A DNA stretch of 64,000 nt from Diaporthe sp. PMI_573 (Eukaryota; Ascomycota; Sordariomycetes; Diaporthales; Diaporthaceae), in NCBI GenBank assembly GCA_021399435.1, contig JAJTUP010000053.1, positions 62,001 to 126,000 of the forward strand, given 5' to 3'. Below, piece by piece: positions 11,023-22,030 of this stretch (positions are counted from its first letter, which is position 1; each line of letters begins with the position of its first letter). Position numbers and translations under genes: made by a program. Below the pieces are notes generated by a model. That model had not been told where the DNA came from and searched no databases. It was given only the letters and a program-made list of their open reading frames with translations.

Positions 11023-13151
11023 TCAGCAGACCCTCAGACCACACAGCTCCACGCCCTTGCCCTCCACGCTGGCCTCGCGGCCGAAATACCTGTCCGCCAC
11101 CTGACCGACGAACTCCGCGTCCGCACTGCTCCAGACGTCCAGGCCCATGGCGGCCAGGGCGTCGCTATCCACCCGGACCTGTGGCCTGGGGGCCTCCTGG
11201 CCCTCGCTCCTCACGCCCTCGCGCAGCAGCGGGTCTGACTGGCCCCCGCTGTCTCCTTCCCCGCCCTCGCGAGTTTGCGGGCGGGACTCGTTGTCCGTGT
11301 CGTCGTAGTCCTCCGTGGCTTCGACCACCTCGGCCAGCGTGGAGAGGATCCCGCTCGTCAGCCGGTGGAAGTAGGTGATGATGGCCAGCTCCGTCCTGGC
11401 CCTCTCCTCCTCATCGTCGGCAGCGTCGCCCGCGCCAAGGGGAGACAGCCCGTCTGTCCCCGGCGTCCTCCGCGCGGTCAGCGAGGTGACCGAGTCGCCC
11501 ATAACCCCGCCCTCTTGCACCGCCGTGACGTTGAAGCTGCCGCTCGGCCTCCGCTGGCCTGATGACTCCCGCGGCGGGTGCATCGACGGCGCCGGCAGGA
11601 GGTCTGCGATGAGGGAGTTGTCGTAGGCCTGCTCCTCTGCCTCATCGGAACGGCGCTGTTCGCCAGCGCTGGCCCACCACATGAAGCCGCTGTAGGCGAG
11701 GGCGGCCCATGTCATCGGCTCGACGATCTTGTCAGATGCGTCGGCGAGCACATGGGCGTCTTCGCCCTCGGGGAAGAAGCTTGTCGTCTTGATGCTAGAC
11801 ATTGACATGCGGGACCTCCGGTTGGACAGGGCAGTCGGTCGCCGTGGCTCGGTGCTGTTGGGTGGGACCTCTTCGTCCTCCTCGACGACGGCCGAGGTCG
11901 CAACCATGCGCCTGAGCCCGGCCTTTAGAGTCCGGAAGCGCTTCAGGTCACGCTGGGTGGCCTTAATCGCGGCGCCTTTGCGCGACTCAACCGTCGGCCA
12001 GACCTTTTCCTTAGCGTTCGCTGCATACGATGGGGGCATAGTGATCAGCACATCCCAGAGGTCCTCCTTCATCGCCAGGATGCTGTCCGTCGTGCACGCG
12101 ATCCAGCCGGAGCCGGAGTCGCCCCCTAGCATACCGGGCTGCTGCGTAGGCGCTGGGCCGGGACCCTTCGTTGCGCCATCTGCGAGCAGGAACGGTATAT
12201 CGTGCACGCCAATGGTGAACAGGGGGCGCAGCCTCTGGGTTGGGGCGGCGGGGTCGAGAATGTCAGATACAGAATGGGGTATGTTTGCTAGGATGGAAAT
12301 GTCATATACTTGAGGATAATTAGCGCTCCAACGGTCTAGTGTCCTAGGATTTGAAGCGCACACGTACCAAAATTACAGGCCTCATGTACTGGGGCGTGAG
12401 TAGATATCAAGATGCGCTTGCGCAGCAATGCCGCACGCTGGATGGGGAAGATCAAGGGCCCGAAGGTATCCAGCAATGTGTTCAGGCTCCAAGCGGGGTG
12501 GAACGGCGAGAGCCTGTGCCCTGGAGGTAGCAATGCAGCCCCCTCCGATGCCGACCTGTTCCTCGCGTGGCCGTCAGCTTTGGGGCTTGGGCGGTGCTTC
12601 ACGAAGCTCAGCGCGGGCGAATTCAGCGGCGAGTCTGTGATTGGTGCCGGTGTCTGCCCGCTGGTGTCCCGCGTCCCGCACTTCTCCCAGTACTCAACCA
12701 GCATCTGCGTCTGTTTGCGGTCGGCTGCGAGCTTCACGGCCATGTCCTTGAGTCCTTGGGCGTGCCTCCACGCCCTGCCGAGGCGCCCGTAGCTCAGGGG
12801 TACGAGCACCCCGACGGCGATCATGCGCGCGTGGCGGGACTCCTCCTCGTCGGTGGGGGAATTGATGAATGCGCTGAGCCCTGCGTAGCCATCCTCATGG
12901 ACAAAGTATATCAGGTCGTCGGGTACGGTGTGCAGGCCCGAGGGGAGGCTCTTGTACTCGACGACGCCTTCCAGCTCCAGGCCAGGGACGGCCTCCTTCC
13001 ATATTATCGTGTATCCGGCCTTGACGTCGAAATCGATGAGGAACAGGGCAGAGATGGGCGGCAGCTCTGGCAGCAGCGTGCCGGGGCCAGCTCTGGATGA
13101 GGGCGCGGCAGAGAGAGACGGCACGACCCGTCGGTTGGACATGTTGGCCAT
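11023..13151 (-). CDS. LCHN/DENND11-type DENN-related protein (DUF2347/DUF4484)
   Basis: Exons 13151-12368 and 12308-11023 give 689 residues. The 59-bp intron splices HEACNF to VYDISILANIP, restoring a conserved LCHN block. The N-terminal half has the longin/uDENN-like start ISALFLIDFDVKAGYTIIWK, then GLHTVPDDLIYFVHE and YAGLSAFINSP, followed by RARMIAVGVLVPLSYGRLGR-like strands. The C-terminal half contains TIGVHDIPFL, GWIACTTDSIL, LWDVLITMPPSY and a late MTWAALAYSGFMWWAS block. This arrangement matches the fungal proteins related to Avl9 and yeast Anr2 and to metazoan LCHN/DENND11. DENN proteins act as Rab or Arf regulators in vesicle traffic. The specific partner here is unknown. Confidence 0.82.
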
Positions 13152-14319
13152 GTTGGCACCGCAGGCTTGGAAAGGGTGGGCGGCCTTTACGTCGACTGTA
13201 TCATGTTTGGGAGATGCGTGATGATGCCAACAGCCATCAAGTCTAGCAAAAGCGCGGTGCTGGAGATGGTTGGAAGCTGGCGTTGCCGTCGCGCCACCTG
13301 GTTGTTGTTAAGTCGGAGGGTCTCGCAATGCACAGCTCGGTAGCAGGCACCCGGAGGGACTCGACGGGACGTTCAGATAAGGTTCAGAAGGGTGCTGTCG
13401 ATTGGCCTATCACGTGTTATAGAGGCGGCCGACTCGGCCCCGACACGTCCCAACTCCCCAGCTCCCCAGCTCCCCAACTCCCTGGCGACGACGCCTGGGA
13501 GCTCTGCATACATCTAAGGCTTGTTTGTATTTACTTTCCCTATTTCAGGTATGTAATATGACACGCTTGTTTACTTCCATGCTGTCCCACTGTCACATAA
13601 CCTGATGATGTTCCGACAAGCCTGGAAGCTCAGCAGTTGGCCTACCTGCCTAGGTAGAGTTGGGCCTGCGCTAACGGCAAAGCAGCTGCCCGGGCAAAGT
13701 TTGGCGGCCAAGCGGGAAGGCTACAGGGGACTGCCCCAACAAACCGGCAGCGCTAGCTGGTACTTTTAGCGAGGCACGCGCACCTCGGCAACCTGTCATC
13801 TTGGATCAGCACGCTGCCGGACAATTTTTGGTGGGGTCACGCTGCCCACCCACCGCCTTTCTCGTCCACCCGCGGGCCGTCTAGGCCTTGGGCTCACTAT
13901 TATTGCTGGTGAGAAGTCATTTCCAGCTTCTTCTCCCGAAGACTTGTGCACGCCCCTCGCTTGTTGAAGACCGGACGCTGCGAGCCACCGCCCGATCGCT
14001 TGCTACGACAGCACCATCCCTCGTGTCGCCAAAGATACTCCTCTCGAGGATCTTCTCTTGGGTTGCGCCAACTCCAAATCCCCTTTCCTTTGCTGATGGT
14101 CGCAACTCGGGAACCAGTCTACTGCATCGCATACCTTTGACTGAGAACGAACAGCCTTAGGTAGCCAGAGATCAAGACATGTATGTGTCTATGCTTCCCA
14201 CATGCTTTCCAAATTGGATCATGTGCGCAGAGCGCCCCGAGTCTTTCGCTTGCTGACCATTCTTCTACACAGCACCGGAACCTCAACCTCTGTTCCCACC
14301 TCCCATCCGACTCTCGACC
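13152..14319. promoter_or_regulatory. Divergent promoter spacer (DENND11-like / SLC1)
   Basis: This 1.17-kb spacer lies between divergent start codons. It contains tandem CTCCCCAG-type units at 13450-13481 and a CTACCTGCCTAGGTAG near-palindrome at 13642-13657. The 13.9-14.3 kb part is C/T-rich and probably the 5' leader of the acyltransferase gene. No gene is supported. Confidence 0.5.
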
Positions 14320-15267
14320 ATGTCCTTCTCGACCTACCTGGGGTATTTCCTGGGAGGCTATACCGCCCTGACGACCTTCTTCTACATTCTCTCCCCGATG
14401 TCGTCCAAGTCAGGCTTTGTAGCGCGCTGCCTCGCCTCCTACATCTGTCTGCTCATAGCCGCACTCTACGGCGCTCTCGTCTCCATCGCCCTCAGCTGCG
14501 TCGGCCAACGCCAGATCGCGCAATGGACCACCGGCCGCATATTCAAGTACACCATGGCCGCTACAACAGGCGTCACCTTTGAGGTCATCGACCCCAAGGG
14601 CCACCTGGACAAGGTCAGGCCCGCCGTCTTCGTCGGCAACCACCAGACGGAGCTGGACGTGCTCATGCTGGGTTGCATGTTCCCAAAGTACTGCAGCGTG
14701 ACTGCCAAGTCCAGCCTGAAGAAGGTTCCCTTCCTGGGCTGGTTCATGACCCTGAGCGGGTCGGTCTTCATCGACCGCAAGAACAGCAAGGACGCCCGCG
14801 CGGCCATGAGCGGCGCCGCGGAGCAGATAAAGACTCTGAGGCAGAGCGTATACATGTTCCCCGAGGGCACCAGGAGCTACGCCAAGGAGCCCATGCTGCT
14901 GCCCTTCAAGAAGGGTGCTTTCCATCTTGCTGTCCAGGCCCAGGTGCCCATCGTGCCCGTCGTTTCGGCCAACTACAGCGACACGCTGTACATCAAGGGC
15001 ATGGTCTTCAAGTCGGGCAAGATCCCCTGCAAAGGTGAGTTTGGTTTCCCTCGTGCCTGTGCGCATGGAGAGGACTGACAAATTCTGGCAGTGCTCGACC
15101 CGATCCCCACGACGGACCTGACCTCGGCAGACGTGGATGACCTGTGCAACAAGACCCGGGAGATCATGCTCAAGGAGATCATCAATCTCACATATCAAAG
15201 CCGTGGCCAAGAGGCCCCCATCGCGGCGTCAACTGTCAAGGCGAGCGGGGTTGACTTGAAGCATTGA
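14320..15267 (+). CDS. SLC1: 1-acyl-sn-glycerol-3-phosphate acyltransferase (Slc1 type)
   Basis: Exons 14320-15034 and 15092-15267 give 296 residues. It makes phosphatidic acid by acylating lysophosphatidic acid, at the ER or lipid droplet. The AGPAT motifs are visible in order: NHQTELDV (HX4D catalytic motif, about residue 108), a GWFMTLSGSVFIDR motif II region, FPEGTRSYAKEP (EGTR substrate motif) and VPIVPVVSANYSD (motif IV). Two N-terminal hydrophobic segments, from YLGYFLGGYTALTTFFYIL and from LASYICLLIAALYGALVSI, fit membrane anchors. The second exon supplies VLDPIPTTDLT, conserved in Slc1. Length and motifs are canonical. A 266-codon frame on the other strand across this gene is an antisense shadow. 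Confidence 0.95.
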
Positions 15268-16826
15268 GGGGCAGATCAGCCCCCATCACGACAATCACCC
15301 TAGCCCACGTGGTGCCGAGGCGCTGCTGGTGGGTGTCACGAAGCCGTTAAACCGTGCCGCCTATATGAAGCAGAAGGGAGAGGGGGGTCTTCGAAGACGT
15401 GCAAGCGACCGCAACATTCTAGTTGCGTGGCAGTCACTCCTCCCACATCGCCAGACAACGTGCACTGCCGCAGGAGATATGGGGAGCTGGAGATAAGACA
15501 CAAGCCGGAAGCATTTGATACCCGCGATAGACGCATCCTTAGAACGGCGCGTTGACACAGGAGTGGCCCCAGGCCCTATACTACTGTTTGCTGATAACTA
15601 GATTCGGAAAGACCTGTTTGTATACCAAATATTCTTGAAAGAAAATCCGCTACCCCTGATGCCCCTGACTGCTGACGGCCAGTCCTGTGAAATCCGGCCA
15701 GTAATTTGAAGCTCAGAGTTCCAAGCAGACCGTGCATCTGGTCCGGAGAGCCGGACTCAATCATGTACGTAAAAGTTCGCGTGTTACTCACAAGATCTTC
15801 TTCGCACCATAGATGATTAGATACTGTAGTTGACCTTTTTTGGGGTGCCTCTTTATTGAAAATGGTAACCCACCCACCCGGAGAAGAGCCAATAGGCAAC
15901 CTTCCAAGGCGGTGGCTGGTCTGGCTTGCATGCATGCTGCATGTGTGACCGGTACGATGGGCAGCGGCATGATTGCCTGCTGCTTTATGACGGCCGCATG
16001 ACCCCTGGTCCAGCTGCGTTTTCATGTGATTGCAGACTCCGGGTGCTGCAATTCTACGAGCAGTACTGGTAGAGACTCCAGTGTTCCTGCAAGGATTCGA
16101 GTCAATGCTGGCGTCTCGCTTTTCCGACTTGGTGACAACCGCGGATGACTGGGAATATATACAACTCGCAAGATACCCAAAGATTTATCTTCAAATGTGT
16201 ATAGCCCTTAACCTTTTTCTTCCTCTGTTTTCATGGAGGAGGTATTGTACTTATGCTACATCATTTGGCTACATAATATACATATCGTGAACAATCCTGA
16301 AGAGGCCTCACTGTTCCATAACAAACGTTCACTGATAATTCCTGGAGAGGGAAACTCCACCACAAGGGTAATGGCAAACCGCTGGACAAGGAAATCTGTG
16401 AATCTGTGGGAACCTTATGTTTTGTATCTCTCTGTGTGTGTATCGCCTTTTTCCAATACTTTGTACACAAAATTGATTCAGTAAGAGCCGCGTGAAGTTG
16501 GCCCGCAAACGGCTGTATATTCCATCTTGTTTGTCAGACACTCAGTCACTGCGATCAATCACTCCGTCACTCACACCCAGGACGACAAAGTATTCAGTGA
16601 ATGGTGTTTCGAGGTTAGTTCAAAAGATCAGCAACTGTCTGGATTTCTGCAACTGAACTTGAACTTCCACATCAACCCACGGCCAGACAAACAGCACACA
16701 AAACACCACACTGCTTTTGACGTCACTCTAGGAACTATATACTGTTGCTGTCCTCATCAGCGCCCACATCAGCAGTCAACTTGATTAGCAACTCTGTCCG
16801 AGATCAGATCCCAACCAGCAGGAAAG
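15268..16826. other. Intergenic spacer, locally AT-rich, no gene seen
   Basis: This 1.56-kb spacer is more AT-rich than its surroundings (notably 16140-16560). It contains the 3' flank of SLC1 and the upstream region of the small secreted-protein gene. The 149-codon minus-strand frame at 15576-16025 shows no recognisable domain and was not accepted. Confidence 0.5.
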
Positions 16827-17419
16827 ATGTTCTTATTCTTCTTTCTCAATCTCCTCGTTGTGGCAGTCATCTCGGCGGCCAAGCCCATCGAGATGCACCA
16901 GGCAGTTGGTGGTGTAAGTCTTCAGCAGTCGTTTGACAGCAGCATCACACACACGATGCCCTTAGACAAAACACCCAGACCTAACTGACCTTGCTGCTCC
17001 CACCAGGTCACCATCTGCACCGGCCCCCAGCGCACCGGCAAGTGCTCCCACGAGGTCTACAAGCTCGACATCTACCACAACATGACCGCCGAGTTCTTGC
17101 GCAACACGGACACCTTCGCACCCGACCGTGAGTACCATTCTTCCTCTTTCACTGTTTTCCCGTCCCTCATGTTTTGGAATATACCAGGACGCATCGCTTT
17201 GGGGGAGCCATAGCAGGTGGTTAACAAGTACCAGGCGCCAAATTCTACTGTCAGCCGTACCTCACCTCGTGCGGCAGCCCTTGCAAGTCGCCCACGGGCT
17301 GCACTCCGGGACCCATCTCGCACGAGACGCTCGACCGGTTCGACCTGGCGGCTATGGGCGGCGGCTGGGACCACCTCATCGCGTCGTTTGAGTGCCACTC
17401 GGGCATGGCTCCCATCTAG
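16827..17419 (+). CDS. Small secreted cysteine-containing protein (hypothetical)
   Basis: Exons 16827-16913, 17007-17127 and 17235-17419 give 130 residues; no single open frame covers the gene. The N-terminus MFLFFFLNLLVVAVISAA is a strong signal peptide, probably cut after residue 18 (ISA-A-KPIE) or nearby. The mature part has seven cysteines: ICTGP, GKCSH, YCQPY, TSCGSPCKS, TGCTP and FECHS. The final exon is supported because the nearer AG at 17216-17218 would create an immediate stop after splicing, whereas AG at 17233-17234 keeps the frame. I do not recognise the family. Size, secretion and cysteines fit an extracellular fungal protein, possibly an effector-like or surface protein, but no function is shown. 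It sits downstream of an AT-richer spacer. Confidence 0.75.
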
Positions 17420-17906
17420 CGAACTTGACGCCAGTAGCACCTGGATGGGCTTGACTTGGTGGTGGTGACGAGTAGCGGAACGGTACCTGGACTATGTAAT
17501 ATAGTCTACCCTATCTCAGTCTGTATGCACGGCACATGCGAAAGCGTGCAGGGATGAGAACACAGCCACCTGCCCCTTGTCATGCATGACGTCTCGGTAA
17601 GGTGGGGCTGGCGCATTGTCCTTGTCATGATGGCGGGGTAGAGGAGCTGTCCCTGAGGTGCAGGGGCGGCGCATCATGGAGTTTACTCGGCATCGTGGAG
17701 GCGCTTTTGGAGCCAAATGCTAATCGTTCGGCGATGGGGATTCGTGCTTGGCTTGGCCTGAGGAGGGAGGACAATAATAAAACCCGATGTGTAGCTAACT
17801 CGGGTCTGCTAATCAATTTTGGGCCTTCAAGCTCTCCATGGTCCGATACCGACACACATAATTGAGCCGTCCTCATCTCGTAATTGAAACCAGGCCCAAC
17901 TTCTTG
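17420..17906. other. Short intergenic spacer
   Basis: This 487-bp spacer lies between the small secreted-protein gene and the formylglutathione hydrolase gene, both on +. It presumably holds the 3' flank of the first and the promoter of the second. Nothing else is recognised. Confidence 0.5.
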
Positions 17907-18908
17907 ATGAGATATCTAAACGTCCAGCACTCCCCGACAACATCAACCTTCGCCGCCAGACTCTCACAACTCGCACGGCACTTTACCACATCCGCCCCAT
18001 CCTCATCCTCATCAACACCAGCTACCGCCAAGATGCCATTCGAGACAAAAGCCACCATCGCCTCCTTCGGGGGCACCCTCCTCAAGCTCTCGCACCAGTC
18101 CACCACAACCGGCACGCCCATGGCCCTCAACCTCTACCTGCCGCCCGCCGCCGTAAAGCAGAACAAGAAGGTGCCCGTGCTGATCTGGCTGTCGGGGCTG
18201 ACCTGCACCCCAGACAACTGCACCGAGAAGGGCTTCTTCCAGCACGGCGCCAGCCAGCACGGCATCGCGGTGCTGTACCCTGACACCTCCCCCAGGGGCC
18301 TCGACCTGCCCGGCGAGAAGGACGCCTACGACTTTGGCGAGGCGGCCTCCTTCTACGTCGACGCCACCAAGGCCCCCTACGACAAGAACTACCGCATGGA
18401 GACGTACCTGACCGAGGAGCTCCCCAAGGCCCTGTTCGGCAGCTCCGAGTTCGGCGACAAGCTCGACGGCAGCCGCGTCTCCATCGCGGGCCACTCGATG
18501 GGAGGCCACGGCGCCCTGACGCTCTACCTGCGCCACCCGGGCAAGTACCGCTCCGTCTCGGCGTTCGCCCCCATCACGAACCCGTCCGAGTGCCCCTGGG
18601 GCCAGAAGGCCTTCTCCGGGTATCTGGGTGACGACAACAAGGCCGAGTGGGCGAAGCACGACGCCACCGAGCTGGTCAAGGGGTGGGACAAGAAGGCCCC
18701 GCTCAACATGCTCGTCGACGTCGGCACGGGGGACAACTTCTACAAGCAGAAGCAGCTGCTGCCTGAGAACTTTGAGAAGGCCGTCAAGGACGCCGGCCTC
18801 GAGGGGCTCACCCTGCGCTACCAGGACGACTACGACCACTCGTACTTCTTCATGGCGAGCTTCAGCGACGAGCACGTCGCCCACGCGGCCAAGTTCCTAG
18901 GCGCGTAG
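17907..18908 (+). CDS. S-formylglutathione hydrolase (esterase D type)
   Basis: Single exon, 333 residues from ATG 17907, or 291 residues from the in-frame ATG at 18033. It hydrolyses S-formylglutathione to formate and glutathione in formaldehyde detoxification. Seen motifs are the nucleophile elbow GHSMGGHGAL, LSGLTCTPDNCTEKG (family oxyanion block), PDTSPRG, VDVGTGDNFY carrying the acid region, and YDHSYFF with the catalytic His. The 291-residue form matches the usual cytosolic enzyme length. The 42-residue extension (MRYLNVQHSP..., with ARLSQLARHFTTSA) is Arg/Ser/Thr-rich with almost no acidic residues, like a mitochondrial presequence. The first ATG has T at -3 (weak context) and the second has A at -3, so both may be used. 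Confidence 0.94.
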   Translation: MRYLNVQHSPTTSTFAARLSQLARHFTTSAPSSSSSTPATAKMPFETKATIASFGGTLLKLSHQSTTTGTPMALNLYLPPAAVKQNKKVPVLIWLSGLTCTPDNCTEKGFFQHGASQHGIAVLYPDTSPRGLDLPGEKDAYDFGEAASFYVDATKAPYDKNYRMETYLTEELPKALFGSSEFGDKLDGSRVSIAGHSMGGHGALTLYLRHPGKYRSVSAFAPITNPSECPWGQKAFSGYLGDDNKAEWAKHDATELVKGWDKKAPLNMLVDVGTGDNFYKQKQLLPENFEKAVKDAGLEGLTLRYQDDYDHSYFFMASFSDEHVAHAAKFLGA

Positions 18909-19354
18909 GGATGCAAGTGCATGTAGGGCAGGTTCGTGGCCTGGGTTGCACGGGAGCTCGGGAGCTCGGGAGCGTAGCAGGTGGTTCAGGTTATTAGTTG
19001 GTTCAAGGCCAGAGAATGCACCATGTTTTGGTTGCCTTGCGGCAAATAAAATCAGGTTATGCGGGATGCAACGCTAAGAACGAGCGTGGTATATACATAT
19101 TCAATCCAAAATATGAACAGGTCCAAAAGACATCGAGATGGTCTAGAAACGATAGTCGTAGAACCTCAAAAAGCCCCCAGCTCCCCAAAGTAGATGCAAT
19201 CCGCGAGGTCGTGTCCACGAACCTGGCGGCTTCCCCCTCCCCTTTTCTCAGACCCCGTCCAGCCGATGTGGTTGATGGTGGTGTGATGGAAAGCAAGTAA
19301 CGACAGCCACGCAAGCGACAGTGGGTATCATGGCAACACGCGCAAGCAAGCATT
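18909..19354. other. Convergent 3' spacer
   Basis: 446 bp between the stop codons of the formylglutathione hydrolase (+) and the AFI1-like gene (-). No gene or repeat is recognised. Confidence 0.5.
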
Positions 19355-22030
19355 TTAACTCAACCTTTGCTCCACTGGACTGGCGCTGCCAGTCTTGGCC
19401 TTCACTTCGGCCTCCAATTCCCTTTTGATCCGGAGGTAGGCCAGCTTTTCGAATCGGCTCATCCCCTTCCACCAGTGCTGGCCCGCTCCGTGCTCGCCGA
19501 TTCGGTCCAGCAGCTCTGCCACCCTGATTCGGACATCTCTCTCCTTGTGAAACAGCCCCAAAGCAAGGTAAAACAGCCCCGCATGCGACTCCGGCGCCAC
19601 AGAAAGCAGCAGACAGATTTCTTCGTAGCTGCGGACGTACTTTGCAAAGCCGAGATAGATCTCGCGGGTCTGCGATTGTGTCATGCGCTGCATCCGCAGC
19701 CGATCGTGGAGGTGGTGTAGGTCCAGGCCCTTGAGCGGTTTGATGGTGTACATCTTTGCCATGTCCTACTCTTATGTTAGCATCTCCGTCCACCAGCCAG
19801 GACGGACTCATCGCCCGAGTCTCACAACTCACCTGGATAAAACTGTAATAGCTCCTGGTGTTCCTCCATCCCTCTATTCTCGTGACATTTCCCGCGAGCT
19901 CCTTGTACTTCGATGGCTCGTCCGGCCAGACATAGCCGTGTCCACTCAGGATACCGTTGGCCGCGGAACTGGGCGTGATTACAGCGCCTCCACCTGCATC
20001 CTCGTCGCCTCCGATGTACAACGCACTCGCCCCGTACACACTCTCCTCAAATGCGGCAGCAACACGAGTGAATTTGACTACCCAGTCTCTCCACTTGGCC
20101 CTGACAACTCTCTCGCCGTGGCGGGCTGCGATGCTTTTAAGAACATCGGTCATGAATGCCTGGTCCCCAGTCAAGTCCGAGCTAGACGTAGAGCTAGAAC
20201 TGGAAATGTTGACAAGACCTGCATAGGAAGGGTTTTGCTGCTGGAAATACACCAGACCCTCCGTTGCCGCTGCAGGCTCGATCTTGCTGCTGATGGTCAT
20301 GCGGCCCTTCGGCAAGTCGCACAAGAGGTCCCACCACTCTGGATGGTGTTCGAAGGTCGGATTTGTAACACCTGCGATGAAGCCAGGTACCTTGAGAAGG
20401 TCGTCTATTTTCGTCAAATCTGTGTAGGGAAACGCATGGCGTGTGAAACCCCTCAGCATACCACCAGAGGCAAGGGCACAGGCGGCTAGAACGGCCTCAG
20501 CAACTTCACCTGACGGCATGTTGTGACCGAGGAAAATGATTCTCTTCTGTGTCAGAAGGGCGTTGGCCAGGACGATGATTGGATGTGTGGTAGGACCATT
20601 CGTGGTGAGGTGTGGATGTGGCAGGAATGGTTGCGGTGATTTGCCATGAGGCTCCGAGAAGTTTTGGATTAACTTGATCAGGGAAAAGTCGCCCACGGAC
20701 TCGGGCATGACCGCCACGGGCACCTTGATCGGAATGGGGATCCCTTTGTACATGACCTTGCTTTCAAACTCGTGAGTGTCCCTGGGGACTGAATACATCG
20801 CCTTGCCCTCGAGGAAAGCTTTCGTCCCGGCTCGCTGTATCTCTGGCCGCTTAGCGGGCTCGCGACTTGGTTCCGTATGTTGGTCCGAGTTGCTCTCCTC
20901 CTGGTCTTGTTCGATCCGCTGCTGAACCATGCGTTCGAATTTCTCGACAAAAAGGTCCTTGTTCTCACTAGACTGCAGCAATTGCCTTTCAAGAAAGCTG
21001 AGTCTGGGCATCAATGACAGATCCATCGCGTTAACAGAGTCATAAAGCATAGCAAGCGTCTCAGGTACTGGCGATTTGAAATATTCCTCCAGAGCCAATA
21101 GTAAAAGCGGCTGCCATGATGATGGGTCAGTGTCTCGTTTCCGCTTGAGGGTTAGAGGCAACGAACCTTGTATATATGCAAGAAAGGATGCCTCGTGCAG
21201 ATAGCCATCGCCTTCACAATCGCGCCTCTCTTCACCGACTTGTCTTGTTTCGTGTTTACCAAATTCAGGACGTAGACCAGAGGCGGCCCCTCGCCACCGT
21301 CAGGCTCACTGTCAGTTGAGGAGTCGTCGTCAAATTCGTCGTCATCGTCCTCTTGCTCTCCGTCGTCATCGTCCTCTTCTGTTTCCTCATCGATGATGCC
21401 CGCAGCTTTGTTTTTCCTCCTCCTCCTCCTCCTTCTCCGTGCTTCTCTCTCCTCGTCTTCCTCCTCTTGGCTCGTGTCCTTGTGCAGGAAAAATATCGTC
21501 CAGTCCTGATTCCGCATATGCGCGCCATCAGGCAGCATCAGCTCCGCCAGCATATTTTCGTCGCCAGTGATGGCCATGGGATATTGATGTTCCATGATGG
21601 GGCCCCTGTCAATATCGAAAGAAGCGACCAAGATATACTCCACATGGTTCTCACTAGAGCCCCGCGGGTATTGAGACTTCATTTTCCGCTGAGGGTGCGC
21701 ATCAGAGTTGTAGCGCGGCATGGGAACCACGCTGCTTCCGGACAGAGACGAGTGTTGCGACGATACACCGGTGCCTGTCGACGGTGTCTTCGACTTAGAG
21801 CTGGGATTCGACGTGCGGTCCGTCTCTGAGACCACGCCCCCGGCGCCGGGGCCGGGAGGGATTGGCGACCGTGATGGCTTTGAATGATGTGACATTTGCG
21901 AGCCGGAACGAGACGATGGCGGAAATGACGACAGTGAAGTCCTTCGCGTGTGCACGACCGTCGAGGAGCTTCCATTATTAAGGCCTGGCTTCTGCGTTTG
22001 GTAAGGCAGCGCAGTTTGCGCCGATGCCAT
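19355..22030 (-). CDS. AFI1: Afi1/MesA: Arf3-docking polarity protein
   Basis: Exons 22030-21167, 21110-19833 and 19765-19355 give 850 residues. After a Ser/Pro-rich disordered N-terminus (about 1-125), the Afi1 docking domain begins at [14 protein letters not shown] and MEHQYPM, with [14 protein letters not shown]. It is interrupted by a low-complexity insert: an Arg/Lys-rich run, then an Asp/Glu-rich run. It resumes with [11 protein letters not shown] and the [21 protein letters not shown] splice junction. The middle contains the SPA/DENN-like block [20 protein letters not shown] and [12 protein letters not shown]. The last exon carries [14 protein letters not shown]. In yeast Afi1 binds Arf3 to keep polarised growth, and in Aspergillus MesA supports hyphal tip polarity; these roles are from family knowledge. 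The introns are 56 and 67 bp and both preserve frame. Confidence 0.9.

Noticed and set aside
14410..15210. 266-codon minus-strand open frame
   Set aside because: Antisense to the SLC1 acyltransferase, whose motifs are complete.
15576..16025. 149-codon minus-strand open frame
   Set aside because: No recognisable motif, poor codon bias, no splice-supported extension.
18012..18884. 290-codon minus-strand open frame
   Set aside because: Lies entirely antisense to the formylglutathione hydrolase; Val/Leu/Gly/Glu-rich shadow of GC-biased third positions, with no domain.
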